Assembly (NCBI GenBank): GCA_937891215.1
Contig: CALAEU010000287.1
Coordinates: 1-14,384, forward strand
DNA: 14,384 nucleotides
DNA from: an uncultured Clostridia bacterium
GTDB taxonomy: Bacteria; Bacillota_A; Clostridia; Oscillospirales; Acutalibacteraceae
Reading direction: 5' to 3'
Every line of letters begins with the position of its first letter. Positions within the stretch are counted from its first letter, which is position 1. Positions 1 through 6,044 of this stretch are shown here, piece by piece. Made by a program: the position numbers and the translations under genes. The notes beneath the pieces are model-generated. The model saw only the letters and a program-made list of their open reading frames with translations. It made no database searches and had not been told where the DNA came from.

Positions 1-186
1 TATTTTTGCACATATTTTAACTACTTCGGCTTTTTCCTTATTTGCATATTCTTTTAATTTTATAACATACTGATTATCTTCATTTATTTCATCTACAACA
101 GATTTTGCTCTCTTCTGCATTTCATTTACGCGTTTAATTGCATCATTCTGCATTTTCATTATTTCATTATAAGAATACTCTGCCAT
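1..186 (-). CDS. Hypothetical small coiled-coil-like protein (C-terminus beyond window)
   Basis: Reading the minus strand from the ATG at 186 gives an open frame that runs off the left edge, with 62 codons visible. It begins MAEYSYNEIMKMQNDAIKRV and is rich in Lys, Glu, Asn and Met in a heptad-like pattern, so it is probably a continuous charged helix. There is no signal peptide or membrane segment. The start lies 1 nt after the stop codon of the upstream gene (TAA-T-ATG), and an AAAGGA Shine-Dalgarno lies inside that gene's last codons. It is therefore very likely cotranslated with the two small genes upstream. The family is not recognised. The gene is real because of the coupling and the clean frame, but its function is unknown. 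Confidence 0.6.
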   Translation of the reverse strand, partial: MAEYSYNEIMKMQNDAIKRVNEMQKRAKSVVDEINEDNQYVIKLKEYANKEKAEVVKICAKI

Positions 187-187
187 A

Positions 188-568
188 TTACATTAGTCCT
201 TTTTCTTTAAGTAAGGGAATTATAGATAAAAGTTTAATGAATTTTATTGATTCATCTGCTTTTCGTTGTCTTTCTTTGGAAAGTAACGGCTTTAAAGCGT
301 AAATAAAATCTTCGCGTTCATCGTGAGAATTAAGTTGAGAAAGAAGCGGTAAAAGTGCGCTGAATTGCGACATATCTGGTAGCCCTAATGAGCTTAAATC
401 AGGGAAAGGTGCAGACCCATGGTTTTGTGTTTTATTTGCTTCGGGTGGTTTATTGTTTTCAGCGTTACTGTTATTGCCACCTAAAATTGAGTTTGCCATA
501 TTTTTTAAATTATTTATATCTTCACTCGAAAGTGATGAAAGAATGCTACCTATATCAAGGTCAGCCAT
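188..568 (-). CDS. Hypothetical protein, 126 aa, Asn/Pro-rich linker
   Basis: I place the start at the ATG at 568 (protein begins MADLDIGSILSS), four codons inside the longest frame, because GGTGGTGA sits at normal spacing before it. The N-terminal ~30 residues form a short helix. A disordered Asn/Pro/Ser-rich linker follows (about residues 30-60), then a Leu-rich part (LLPLLSQL). The C-terminus is basic and helical, with the segment LKPLLSKERQRKADESIKFI at about residues 92-111, ending in LLSIIPLLKEKGLM. I believe a similar C-terminal pattern occurs in small uncharacterised proteins of Clostridia, but I recognise no named function. It overlaps the upstream gene by 8 nt and is followed after 1 nt by the next gene, so the three form one operon. 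Confidence 0.65.
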   Translation of the reverse strand: MADLDIGSILSSLSSEDINNLKNMANSILGGNNSNAENNKPPEANKTQNHGSAPFPDLSSLGLPDMSQFSALLPLLSQLNSHDEREDFIYALKPLLSKERQRKADESIKFIKLLSIIPLLKEKGLM

Positions 569-770
569 TAAAATCACCACCAGTTAATTTTTTAAACAAC
601 TGTTTTGCTAAATCGCTATTTAATAATTCCTTTGTTTTCTTTTCGTCAGAAAGAACTTCTTTTAATTTTTCTGTCTGACTTTCTGTTAAATTTTCGTTTA
701 TAAAATCTTTTAGAGAATCATTTGTTTTTATATTCTCAATATTCATTTTATTTTTTTCATTGTTAAACAT
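561..770 (-). CDS. Hypothetical small charged protein, 69 aa
   Basis: The ATG at 770 is preceded by AAGGGTGA at 6-nt spacing, so it is preferred over the in-frame GTG at 779. The protein starts MFNNEKNKMNIENIK. It is very rich in Lys, Glu, Asn and Leu and almost entirely helical, with an apparent pair of helices around residues 20-60 (SLKDFINENL and TEKLKEVLSDEKKTKELL). There is no membrane segment and no recognised domain. Its 3' end overlaps the next gene by 8 nt, and the stop region supplies that gene's ribosome binding site, so translation is probably coupled. It is the first gene of a minus-strand operon divergent from the metallophosphatase at 841. A TATAAT-like -10 lies in the 61-nt divergent gap, without a convincing -35. 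Confidence 0.6.
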   Translation of the reverse strand: MFNNEKNKMNIENIKTNDSLKDFINENLTESQTEKLKEVLSDEKKTKELLNSDLAKQLFKKLTGGDFNG

Positions 771-840
771 TGAAATCACCCTTTAAATGCAATATAATTA
801 TACAGTAGTAAAATTTATGAAAAGTGACGGTGAATTATGA

Positions 841-1311
841 ATGAGAATACTTGTGCTTTCGGATTCCCACAGGCATATTGCGAATCTTGTGGAAGCAATA
901 AGTAATGAGCCTACAGCCGAATTAGTTTATTTTTTAGGTGACGGTACTTACGAAATGGACGAAATGAAAGAAATTTTTAAAGATAAAATGTTTATTGTTG
1001 TAAGGGGCAACTGCGATTTTATAGATACAGTTCCGCTTTGCGATATAAGAAGTGTTGACACTTGCAAAATTTATGCTTCACACGGTGCAGTAGAAAAGGT
1101 GAAATATTCTTTTATTGGTATAAAAAACGAAGCGATAAAAAATGGTTGCAATATAGCACTTTTTGGTCACACACACCAGAAATATTATAGCTACGAGGAT
1201 AGTGTTCATCTTTTTAACCCAGGTAGCATAAAAGAGGGGAGCTACGGAGTAATAGATATTATGGAAAATGGTGTAATGTGTTTTCATAAAAGTTTATTCG
1301 ATATAAAATAA
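841..1311 (+). CDS. YfcE/MJ0936-type metallophosphodiesterase
   Basis: A 156-residue member of the calcineurin-like (Metallophos_2) phosphodiesterases, which hydrolyse phosphodiester or phosphomonoester bonds with two metal ions, usually Mn2+. The full metal-ligand set is visible in order: D8-x-H10 in LSDSH, D34 in FLGD, N57 in RGNCD, H81 in SHG, H110-T-H112 in GHTH, then NPGS at about 126-129. It is slightly shorter than E. coli YfcE (184 aa) but has all motifs. The cytoplasmic location is inferred from the lack of a signal peptide. The physiological substrate of this family is largely unknown. The ATG at 841 has GGTGA about 8 nt upstream, and an overlapping ATG at 837 is out of frame. A second relative lies at 5240-5782 in this window. 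Confidence 0.88.
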   Translation: MRILVLSDSHRHIANLVEAISNEPTAELVYFLGDGTYEMDEMKEIFKDKMFIVVRGNCDFIDTVPLCDIRSVDTCKIYASHGAVEKVKYSFIGIKNEAIKNGCNIALFGHTHQKYYSYEDSVHLFNPGSIKEGSYGVIDIMENGVMCFHKSLFDIK

Positions 1312-1333
1312 GTATATTTATATTGTTATTTTA

Positions 1334-1362
1334 TTGACATTCAAAATTGTAAATGTTAAAAT
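1334..1362 (+). promoter_or_regulatory. Sigma-A promoter of the two-gene membrane operon
   Basis: TTGACA at 1334-1339, a 17-nt spacer, then TAAAAT at 1357-1362: a full-consensus -35 with a 5/6 -10. The predicted transcript start is near 1369, giving a ~30-nt leader before the ATG at 1400. The TTG that could extend the downstream reading frame is the -35 box itself, which rules out the longer start. Confidence 0.8.
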
Positions 1363-1382
1363 ACTTTTATGTTTACAATTTT
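1343..1382. promoter_or_regulatory. Candidate operator: 11-bp perfect inverted repeat straddling the -10
   Basis: AAAATTGTAAA at 1343-1353 is the exact reverse complement of TTTACAATTTT at 1372-1382, with an 18-nt gap. The left arm lies in the promoter spacer and the right arm just after the predicted start site. Centre-to-centre distance is about 29 bp, roughly three helical turns. This fits a repressor bridging the -10 on one DNA face, or two dimers. In RNA only the right arm would be transcribed, so an RNA hairpin is not the explanation. Confidence 0.5.
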
Positions 1383-1399
1383 TGTTAAGGAGCGTTTAT

Positions 1400-2155
1400 A
1401 TGGATTTTCGTCAAAACGGATTTATGTATGCATTAGGCTTTATTGTCGTTGCATTCGTAATCGTTCAATCAGCATTTTTTATAAGAAAAGCGTGGAAACG
1501 TGCTAAAGAATTAGGCATTGAAAGTAGTGTGCTTAAAACAACTGTTACTTCAAGCGCATTGTTTACAGTTGCACCTGCAATTGCAATTTTAGCAACAGTT
1601 ATTGTTCTTTCAAAGGCTTTAGGTCTTGTTCTTCCTTGGATAAGACTTTCGGTTATAGGTAACTTAGCTTATGAATCTACTGCTGCAAGTGCAGTTTTAG
1701 GCAACCTCAACCAAGCCATTACTGACAAGGGTGACTTTTCAACTGTTGCGTGGGTTATGACAATTGGTAGTTGTCTTCCACTTGTGCTTATGCCAATTCT
1801 CTGTAAAAAACTTCACAGTAAAATTGGTGGCGCTTTAAGTGGTGATAGTAAGGTTGGTAAGTTAGGTGACTACATATCTGCAGCTGCATTTATCGGTATT
1901 ATTACAGCTTTTGTTGCTACATCTATAAATGGTAAATCAAGCGACGGCAAAACTGACGGTGGTTTCCTTTCAATTGCTGTGCTTATAGTTGCAGTTCTTC
2001 TTTACTTACTTCTTGAAACAATCGCAACTAAATTCAATCTTAAAAAATTTGAACCATTCGTTATGCCACTTGCAATGTTCGGTGCTATGGGTGCTGCGGT
2101 ATTATTTACATCAATTTTACCAGCAGAACTTGTAACTCACAGTTGGTTTAACTAA
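1400..2155 (+). CDS. Polytopic membrane protein, DUF5058-like
   Basis: The ATG at 1400 has AAGGAG at 1387-1392 and gives a 251-residue protein starting MDFRQNGFMYALGF. I see about six hydrophobic segments (residues ~7-28, 50-75, 115-135, 155-178, 188-208, 219-240), with a basic cytoplasmic loop after the first (RKAWKRAKEL). Between segments 2 and 3 is a small-residue stretch, SVIGNLAYESTAASAVLG, that could line a re-entrant or transport region. Size and pattern recall the DUF5058 family of Firmicutes membrane proteins, recalled rather than searched. It is the first gene of an operon with the 2173 gene (17-nt gap), and the two probably form a two-subunit transporter or channel. The substrate is unknown. 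Its promoter has a candidate operator, so expression is likely controlled. Confidence 0.75.
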   Translation: MDFRQNGFMYALGFIVVAFVIVQSAFFIRKAWKRAKELGIESSVLKTTVTSSALFTVAPAIAILATVIVLSKALGLVLPWIRLSVIGNLAYESTAASAVLGNLNQAITDKGDFSTVAWVMTIGSCLPLVLMPILCKKLHSKIGGALSGDSKVGKLGDYISAAAFIGIITAFVATSINGKSSDGKTDGGFLSIAVLIVAVLLYLLLETIATKFNLKKFEPFVMPLAMFGAMGAAVLFTSILPAELVTHSWFN

Positions 2156-2172
2156 GAAAGGGGTGCTGTAAA

Positions 2173-2844
2173 ATGAAAAAGACTTATTACGATAAAGTTC
2201 ATACCTGGGGTAGAATCTGGAGTATTACAGCTCTCTTAGTTCTTTTCTCAGTTCCACTTTCAATTTCAGTAAAATATAATGCATGGCCAGAAATGAGTAA
2301 TTTGTTTTCTGCTCTCTTAAAGGTTTTACCTATTTTCTGGATTTCTGCAGTTGTTGAAGTTATCACATACACACCAATGCTCGGTGCAGGTGGTACATAT
2401 TTAAGTTTCGTTACAGGTAACATTACAAACCTTAAACTTCCATGCGGTGTTAACGCAATGAAATCTGCAAATGTTAAGGCGAATTCTGAAGAAGGCGAAG
2501 TAATTTCTACAATTGCTATTGGTGTTTCTGCTATTGTTACAACTGTTATTATTGCAGTTGGTGTTTTAGCATTCGCACCATTCCTTGGAAAACTTACTGA
2601 CCCAGAATCAATTTTAGCACCTGCATTTGACAGGGTTACACCAGCACTTTTTGGTGCACTTTTAGCATCATATCTTCGTAAATACTGGAGAATTTCAGTG
2701 CTTCCTTTGTTTGTGGGCTGTCTTGTTCTTGTGTTTGTTCCAACACTTGGTGCAGGTACACTTCTTTTTGTTACAATTGTTGTAAGTATTATTGGTGTAT
2801 TCGCTCTTTCAAAATTTAACCTTCTTGAGTCAAAGAAGAAATAA
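2173..2844 (+). CDS. Polytopic membrane protein, partner of the DUF5058-like protein
   Basis: A 223-residue protein with a strong AAAGGGG ribosome binding site. About six membrane segments are visible (residues ~15-35, 44-66, 110-138, 152-168, 174-192, 196-213), with positively charged ends (MKKTYYDK and ESKKK). The most distinctive part is a Gly-rich loop at about residues 69-91, with MLGAGGTYLSF followed by VTGNITNLKLPCG. It looks like a conserved functional loop rather than a plain connector. The next segment has an acidic stretch (NSEEGE). It is cotranscribed with the upstream membrane gene and followed by a hairpin with a T-rich tail. It is probably an integral inner-membrane subunit of a transporter or channel. 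I cannot name the substrate, and the family assignment is uncertain. Confidence 0.75.
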   Translation: MKKTYYDKVHTWGRIWSITALLVLFSVPLSISVKYNAWPEMSNLFSALLKVLPIFWISAVVEVITYTPMLGAGGTYLSFVTGNITNLKLPCGVNAMKSANVKANSEEGEVISTIAIGVSAIVTTVIIAVGVLAFAPFLGKLTDPESILAPAFDRVTPALFGALLASYLRKYWRISVLPLFVGCLVLVFVPTLGAGTLLFVTIVVSIIGVFALSKFNLLESKKK

Positions 2845-2847
2845 TTT

Positions 2848-2970
2848 AGGGACTAGAGGTTAGGGCTTAGCTGAATTTAAATAGTAGTTGGATTATCCTA
2901 TCATTTAAAGTTGATTTTAGTATCGACAAAAAGTGATGGGATAATTTTATTTTTCTTAATACTAGTTCCT
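2848..2970. repeat. Nested palindromic element between genes
   Basis: The gap between the membrane operon and the peptidase gene is bounded by a 9-bp inverted repeat, AGGGACTAG (2848-2856) and CTAGTTCCT (2962-2970), complementary with one G-T wobble. Inside it lies a long hairpin: 2892-2906 with 2931-2945 (15 bp, two wobbles), a 3x3 internal loop, then 2910-2915 with 2922-2927. The layered symmetry resembles a small miniature palindromic element, although ordinary intergenic structure is possible. Confidence 0.4.
2892..2957 (+). terminator. Probable terminator of the membrane operon
   Basis: ATTATCCTATCA (2892-2903) pairs with TGATGGGATAAT (2934-2945) with one G-T wobble, and the loop itself folds into a smaller stem. 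The right arm runs directly into a T-rich tail at 2945-2957. The stem is AT-rich, so its termination strength is uncertain. Confidence 0.5.
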
Positions 2971-3020
2971 GAATATCATATTTATCGAACTCACGAATAT
3001 AAATAAAAGGGGGTGTTTAT

Positions 3021-4298
3021 ATGAAAATTTTAAAACCTGGTAGCAGAGGGACAGATGTTTATATTCTACAACTTGCACTTAACAGAGCAGGATACTTAAA
3101 TGAATCACCAGATGGTATTTTTGGTGCTCGTACAACGAATGCGGTTTTACGCTTTCAGGGAGATAATAATTTAAAACAGGATGGAATTGTAGGTGTTCGT
3201 ACCTGGAATGCATTAATGCCATATTTAAAGGGGTATAAAGTACATAGAATTGTTCGTGGCGATACTTTATGGAAAATTTCGCAGACTTATAACACAAGTG
3301 TAAATTCAATTCTTATAGCAAATCCTAATATTAACCCTGAAAATTTGCGTGTTGGTTCAAATATAGTTGTGCCACTAGGATTTTCTGTTGTGCCAACTAA
3401 TGTACCTTATACATACCAGTTAGTTACATTTATTCTTGAGGGGTTAGAAATTCGTTATCCGTTTTTGAGTGGTGGAGTAATCGGGCAGAGTGTAATGGGT
3501 AAAAATATTCCTTATGTAAAAATAGGTAATGGTCAGACGGAATTGTTTTACAATGCATCACATCATGCGAACGAATGGCTCACAACGCCGGTGCTTTTAA
3601 AATTCTTAGAAGAATATTCTGAAAGTTATGCAACAGGTGGCGAAATTTTTGGTGCAAGTGCGAGGGAACTTTATAACAAAGCATCATTATATATTGTGCC
3701 TGTTGTAAACCCTGACGGAATTGATTTGGTGAATGGTGTTGTTCCCAGTGGTAAATATTTAACTCAGGCACAAAATTTAGCAGGAAATTACCCTAATATA
3801 CCATACCCGAATGGATGGAAAGCAAATATAAATGGAGTTGATTTAAATCTGCAATACCCTGCAAATTGGGAAAGAGCAAAAGAGATTAAGTTTTCACAAG
3901 GCTTCACAATTCCTGGTCCGAGAGATTTTGTAGGTACTGCACCTTTAACAGAACCTGAAGCAAGAGCAGTTTATAATTTTACAAGAAATCACGATTTCAG
4001 ACTGACGCTTTCCTATCATAGCCAAGGGGAAATAATTTATTGGAAATATCTTGACTATGAGCCAGAAAATTCAAGAAGAATTGCTGAGTATTTTGGTGAA
4101 GTGAGTGGTTACGCAGTAGAAGAAACACCGTATTCATCAGGCTTTGCAGGGTATAAAGACTGGTTTATTGAAACTTATAACCGACCAGGCTATACAATAG
4201 AAATTGGTATTGGAATGAGTCCTTTGCCACTTTCACAATTTCCTGAAATTTATAAAGATAACATCGGTATTTTGGTTGGTGGGATTACACAAATATAA
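3021..4298 (+). CDS. PG-binding/LysM M14 gamma-D-glutamyl-L-diamino acid endopeptidase
   Basis: A 425-residue peptidoglycan hydrolase. Residues ~5-68 are a PG_binding_1 domain (DGIFGARTTNAVLRFQ), residues ~72-119 a LysM domain (VRGDTLWKISQTY, then VGSNIVVP), and ~130-425 an M14 zinc carboxypeptidase domain. Zinc ligands are H182 and E185 (HHANEW) and H333 (SYHSQG), with catalytic E394 (TIEIG). The DLNLQYP segment at ~274-280 lacks the Asn-Arg pair that binds a free C-terminus in classical carboxypeptidases. That fits an endopeptidase cutting gamma-D-Glu to diamino-acid bonds, as in ENP I of Lysinibacillus sphaericus and B. subtilis YqgT. There is no signal peptide, as in those sporulation-linked enzymes, so it may act in the mother cell or on the spore. 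The ATG has a strong AAGGGGGTG site. It ends at a shared terminator. Confidence 0.88.
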   Translation: MKILKPGSRGTDVYILQLALNRAGYLNESPDGIFGARTTNAVLRFQGDNNLKQDGIVGVRTWNALMPYLKGYKVHRIVRGDTLWKISQTYNTSVNSILIANPNINPENLRVGSNIVVPLGFSVVPTNVPYTYQLVTFILEGLEIRYPFLSGGVIGQSVMGKNIPYVKIGNGQTELFYNASHHANEWLTTPVLLKFLEEYSESYATGGEIFGASARELYNKASLYIVPVVNPDGIDLVNGVVPSGKYLTQAQNLAGNYPNIPYPNGWKANINGVDLNLQYPANWERAKEIKFSQGFTIPGPRDFVGTAPLTEPEARAVYNFTRNHDFRLTLSYHSQGEIIYWKYLDYEPENSRRIAEYFGEVSGYAVEETPYSSGFAGYKDWFIETYNRPGYTIEIGIGMSPLPLSQFPEIYKDNIGILVGGITQI

Positions 4299-4301
4299 AA
4301 A

Positions 4302-4332
4302 AGACCTGACTTGATTTTTTCAAGTCAGGTCT
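4302..4332. terminator. Bidirectional terminator between convergent genes
   Basis: AGACCTGACTTGA (4302-4314) and TCAAGTCAGGTCT (4320-4332) form a perfect 13-bp stem with a 5-nt T loop. On the plus strand a T-rich tail follows (TACTTTTTG). On the minus strand the stem runs straight into TTTTTTATATT, which lies over the stop codon of the plus-strand peptidase. It can therefore serve both genes. Confidence 0.85.
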
Positions 4333-4344
4333 GTACTTTTTGTC

Positions 4345-5121
4345 TTATTTTACGCCACCAAAAATATCACTTTCAATGTAATCAACATCTAACATTCTGC
4401 AGAAGTTGAGTGAGAAAAGGTCGTTTGCAGTCCAAAGACCAACTTTCAAGCCTTTATCGTGGAATTCTTTAACCATATCTTTTGTAGCGACTTTGTAATC
4501 TGCGTCAATGTCAAAACCATAGTCGAAGCATCTTCTGTAATCACCACAGTTTTTACCGAAAGTAAGCATAATATTAAGTTCTGGGAATGCTTCGTGTGCT
4601 TTTATAAGGTTTTCAAATTCAAATGACTGAAGTGAGCATTTTGATAAATCATATTTTTCTTTAGCCATATTGAAAAGGTCGTTGATTTGTTCATCTGTCC
4701 ATTCACCCTTGAGTTCAATAAAGCAAATCATATTACCTTGTTTACAGATGTCTAAATATCTCTCAAATGTACAAAGGTAACAAACTTCTTTTGATTTATC
4801 GTTATAGATAGGTTTCTGGGTGAGTTCTACATAAGTAGAGTCTGCAACAAGTAACTCTGTGCCATCATTAAATTTAACTTCATCATTGTGGTTTACAACA
4901 AAAACACCGTCTTTAGTAATTCTTACATCTGTTTCAATACCGCCGGAACCATTTTCGATAGCACTTAAAAATGCCGCTTCAGTGTTACCAGGTTGTTTTG
5001 CACTGTGACCGCGGTGTGCAATCATACAAATATTACTGTGCTTTCTTTCATTTGATTTGTGAATTCCAAAAAGTGCCGCCGCACCAGCTGCTACCGCTAT
5101 AACCAATGCTTTTGTTTTCAT
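4345..5121 (-). CDS. Glycerophosphodiester phosphodiesterase (GDPD/UgpQ family)
   Basis: A 258-residue enzyme that hydrolyses glycerophosphodiesters to glycerol 3-phosphate and an alcohol, a step in phospholipid or teichoic-acid turnover. The GDPD signature is visible: H36-R37-G in MIAHRG, GNTEAAF with E48, E63-T-D65 in GIETDV, H78 in VVNHND, E136-x-K138 in FIELKG, LQSF near 164-167, and LWTAND near 229-234. Residues ~5-20 are a small Ala-rich hydrophobic segment after a Lys-containing start, followed by a basic stretch. This is probably a signal-anchor that tethers the enzyme at the outer face of the membrane, although an intracellular form cannot be excluded. AAAGGAG precedes the ATG. It has its own TTGACA-17-TATTAT promoter, divergent from the yfcE-like gene. 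Confidence 0.88.
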   Translation of the reverse strand: MKTKALVIAVAAGAAALFGIHKSNERKHSNICMIAHRGHSAKQPGNTEAAFLSAIENGSGGIETDVRITKDGVFVVNHNDEVKFNDGTELLVADSTYVELTQKPIYNDKSKEVCYLCTFERYLDICKQGNMICFIELKGEWTDEQINDLFNMAKEKYDLSKCSLQSFEFENLIKAHEAFPELNIMLTFGKNCGDYRRCFDYGFDIDADYKVATKDMVKEFHDKGLKVGLWTANDLFSLNFCRMLDVDYIESDIFGGVK

Positions 5122-5158
5122 AAATAATTTCTCCTTTTAGTGCTTGAATTTATCTTAT

Positions 5159-5187
5159 ATAATAACACTCTCAAATTCTATTGTCAA
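5159..5187 (-). promoter_or_regulatory. Sigma-A promoter of the GDPD gene
   Basis: On the minus strand TTGACA (5187-5182), a 17-nt spacer and TATTAT (5164-5159) lie about 40 nt before the GDPD start. The -35 overlaps that of the divergent plus-strand promoter. Confidence 0.75.
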
Positions 5188-5209
5188 TAATGTCGTTTTA
5201 TGATAAAAT
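5181..5209 (+). promoter_or_regulatory. Sigma-A promoter of the second YfcE-type gene
   Basis: TTGTCA (5181-5186), a 17-nt spacer and TAAAAT (5204-5209), giving a short leader before the ATG at 5240. Its -35 occupies five of the same base pairs as the -35 of the divergent GDPD promoter, within the heptamer TTGTCAA. Confidence 0.7.
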
Positions 5210-5239
5210 TAAAGAAATTAAAAACTTCAAGGTGATTTT

Positions 5240-5782
5240 ATGAAACTTCTTATTGCGTCAGATATTCACGGTTCTCTTAAATATTGTAATAAATTAGTGG
5301 AGCAATATAAAAAGGAAAATTGTGATAAACTTATTCTTTTAGGGGATATTTTATATCACGGACCGCGTAACGATTTACCAGAAGAATATAACCCTAAGGG
5401 TGTAATTTCTTTACTTAATTCTATGAGTGATGAAATTCTTGCTGTTCGCGGTAACTGTGAAGCAGAAGTTGACGATATGGTTCTTGATTTTAATGTTTTG
5501 GCAGAGTATACAATTCTATATACGAAAAATAGACTTGTTTTTCTCACTCATGGTCATAAATTTAACCCACAGAATATGCCGAAATTAAAAAAAGGTGATA
5601 TTCTTTTTAATGGTCACACTCATATAAGTAAAATTGAAGAAATCGGTGATGTTTTATATGTAAATCCTGGTTCTGTTTCTATTCCTAAAGAAGCTACCCC
5701 GAGGGGATATATAATTCTTACTGAAGAAAGTATTGTTCATAAAAATCTTCAGGGTGAAGTTTTAGAAACTTATAATTTGTAA
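5240..5782 (+). CDS. yfcE: Phosphodiesterase YfcE
   Basis: A 180-residue calcineurin-like phosphodiesterase very close in length to E. coli YfcE (184 aa), a Mn2+-dependent enzyme active in vitro on artificial phosphodiesters. Metal ligands in order are D8-x-H10 (ASDIH), D36 (LLGD), N72 (RGNCE), H104 (THGH), and H126-T-H128 (NGHTH), followed by VNPGS at 141-145. The YHGPRN segment (39-44) after GD is typical of YfcE and separates it from the shorter relative at 841-1311. There is no signal peptide, so it is cytoplasmic. The ATG is set by AAGGTGA at 6-nt spacing. It is monocistronic, with its own promoter and a strong terminator at 5804. The physiological substrate is not known. Confidence 0.9.
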   Translation: MKLLIASDIHGSLKYCNKLVEQYKKENCDKLILLGDILYHGPRNDLPEEYNPKGVISLLNSMSDEILAVRGNCEAEVDDMVLDFNVLAEYTILYTKNRLVFLTHGHKFNPQNMPKLKKGDILFNGHTHISKIEEIGDVLYVNPGSVSIPKEATPRGYIILTEESIVHKNLQGEVLETYNL

Positions 5783-5803
5783 TACAATATTATAATACAA
5801 TGC

Positions 5804-5840
5804 AACTCGTTACAAACTTACTGTAACGAGTTATTTTTCT
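5804..5840 (+). terminator. Rho-independent terminator after yfcE
   Basis: AACTCGTTACA (5804-5814) and TGTAACGAGTT (5822-5832) form a perfect 11-bp stem with a 7-nt loop. A T-rich tail (ATTTTTCTTT) follows. Confidence 0.85.
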
Positions 5841-5958
5841 TTAATAATATTCTTAGAGGGAATTATACGACACGATGTAGCATATATTACAAATTTAACT
5901 ATTTTTGGGTAATGTTGAACAGTTTTTAGGAGGTTTTGTAGAATATTGTCAAAATATA

Positions 5959-5988
5959 TTGACTAATAAGAAAAATTATGTTTAAATT
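5959..5988 (+). promoter_or_regulatory. Possible promoter of the chemoreceptor gene
   Basis: TTGACT at 5959-5964 with a weak -10 (TTAAAT at 17 nt or TAAATT at 18 nt). The -35 is the right half of a small inverted repeat, GTCAA-N6-TTGAC (5948-5963), which could be an operator. The rest of the 262-nt gap (5783-6044) holds the yfcE terminator and an unexplained AGGAGG near 5928-5933 with no credible ORF behind it. No sigma-28 flagellar promoter is evident. Confidence 0.4.
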
Positions 5989-6044
5989 GTAGAGTGTATA
6001 GCAGTATGCACATAAGGGATTATGTTATTATTGGAGGAAATGGT

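Noticed and set aside
1334..1399. Upstream extension of the DUF5058-like gene from a TTG codon
   Set aside because: That TTG is part of the TTGACA -35 box; a good ribosome binding site and ATG lie at 1387-1402.
2970..3003. Sporulation sigma-G or sigma-E promoter before the M14 peptidase
   Set aside because: TGAATA- and TCATATT-like elements are present, but the spacing and -10 matches are poor.
5841..6044. Riboswitch (for example c-di-GMP) before the chemoreceptor
   Set aside because: I could not find a conserved aptamer core or a strong paired structure; only an unexplained AGGAGG and a short inverted repeat were seen.
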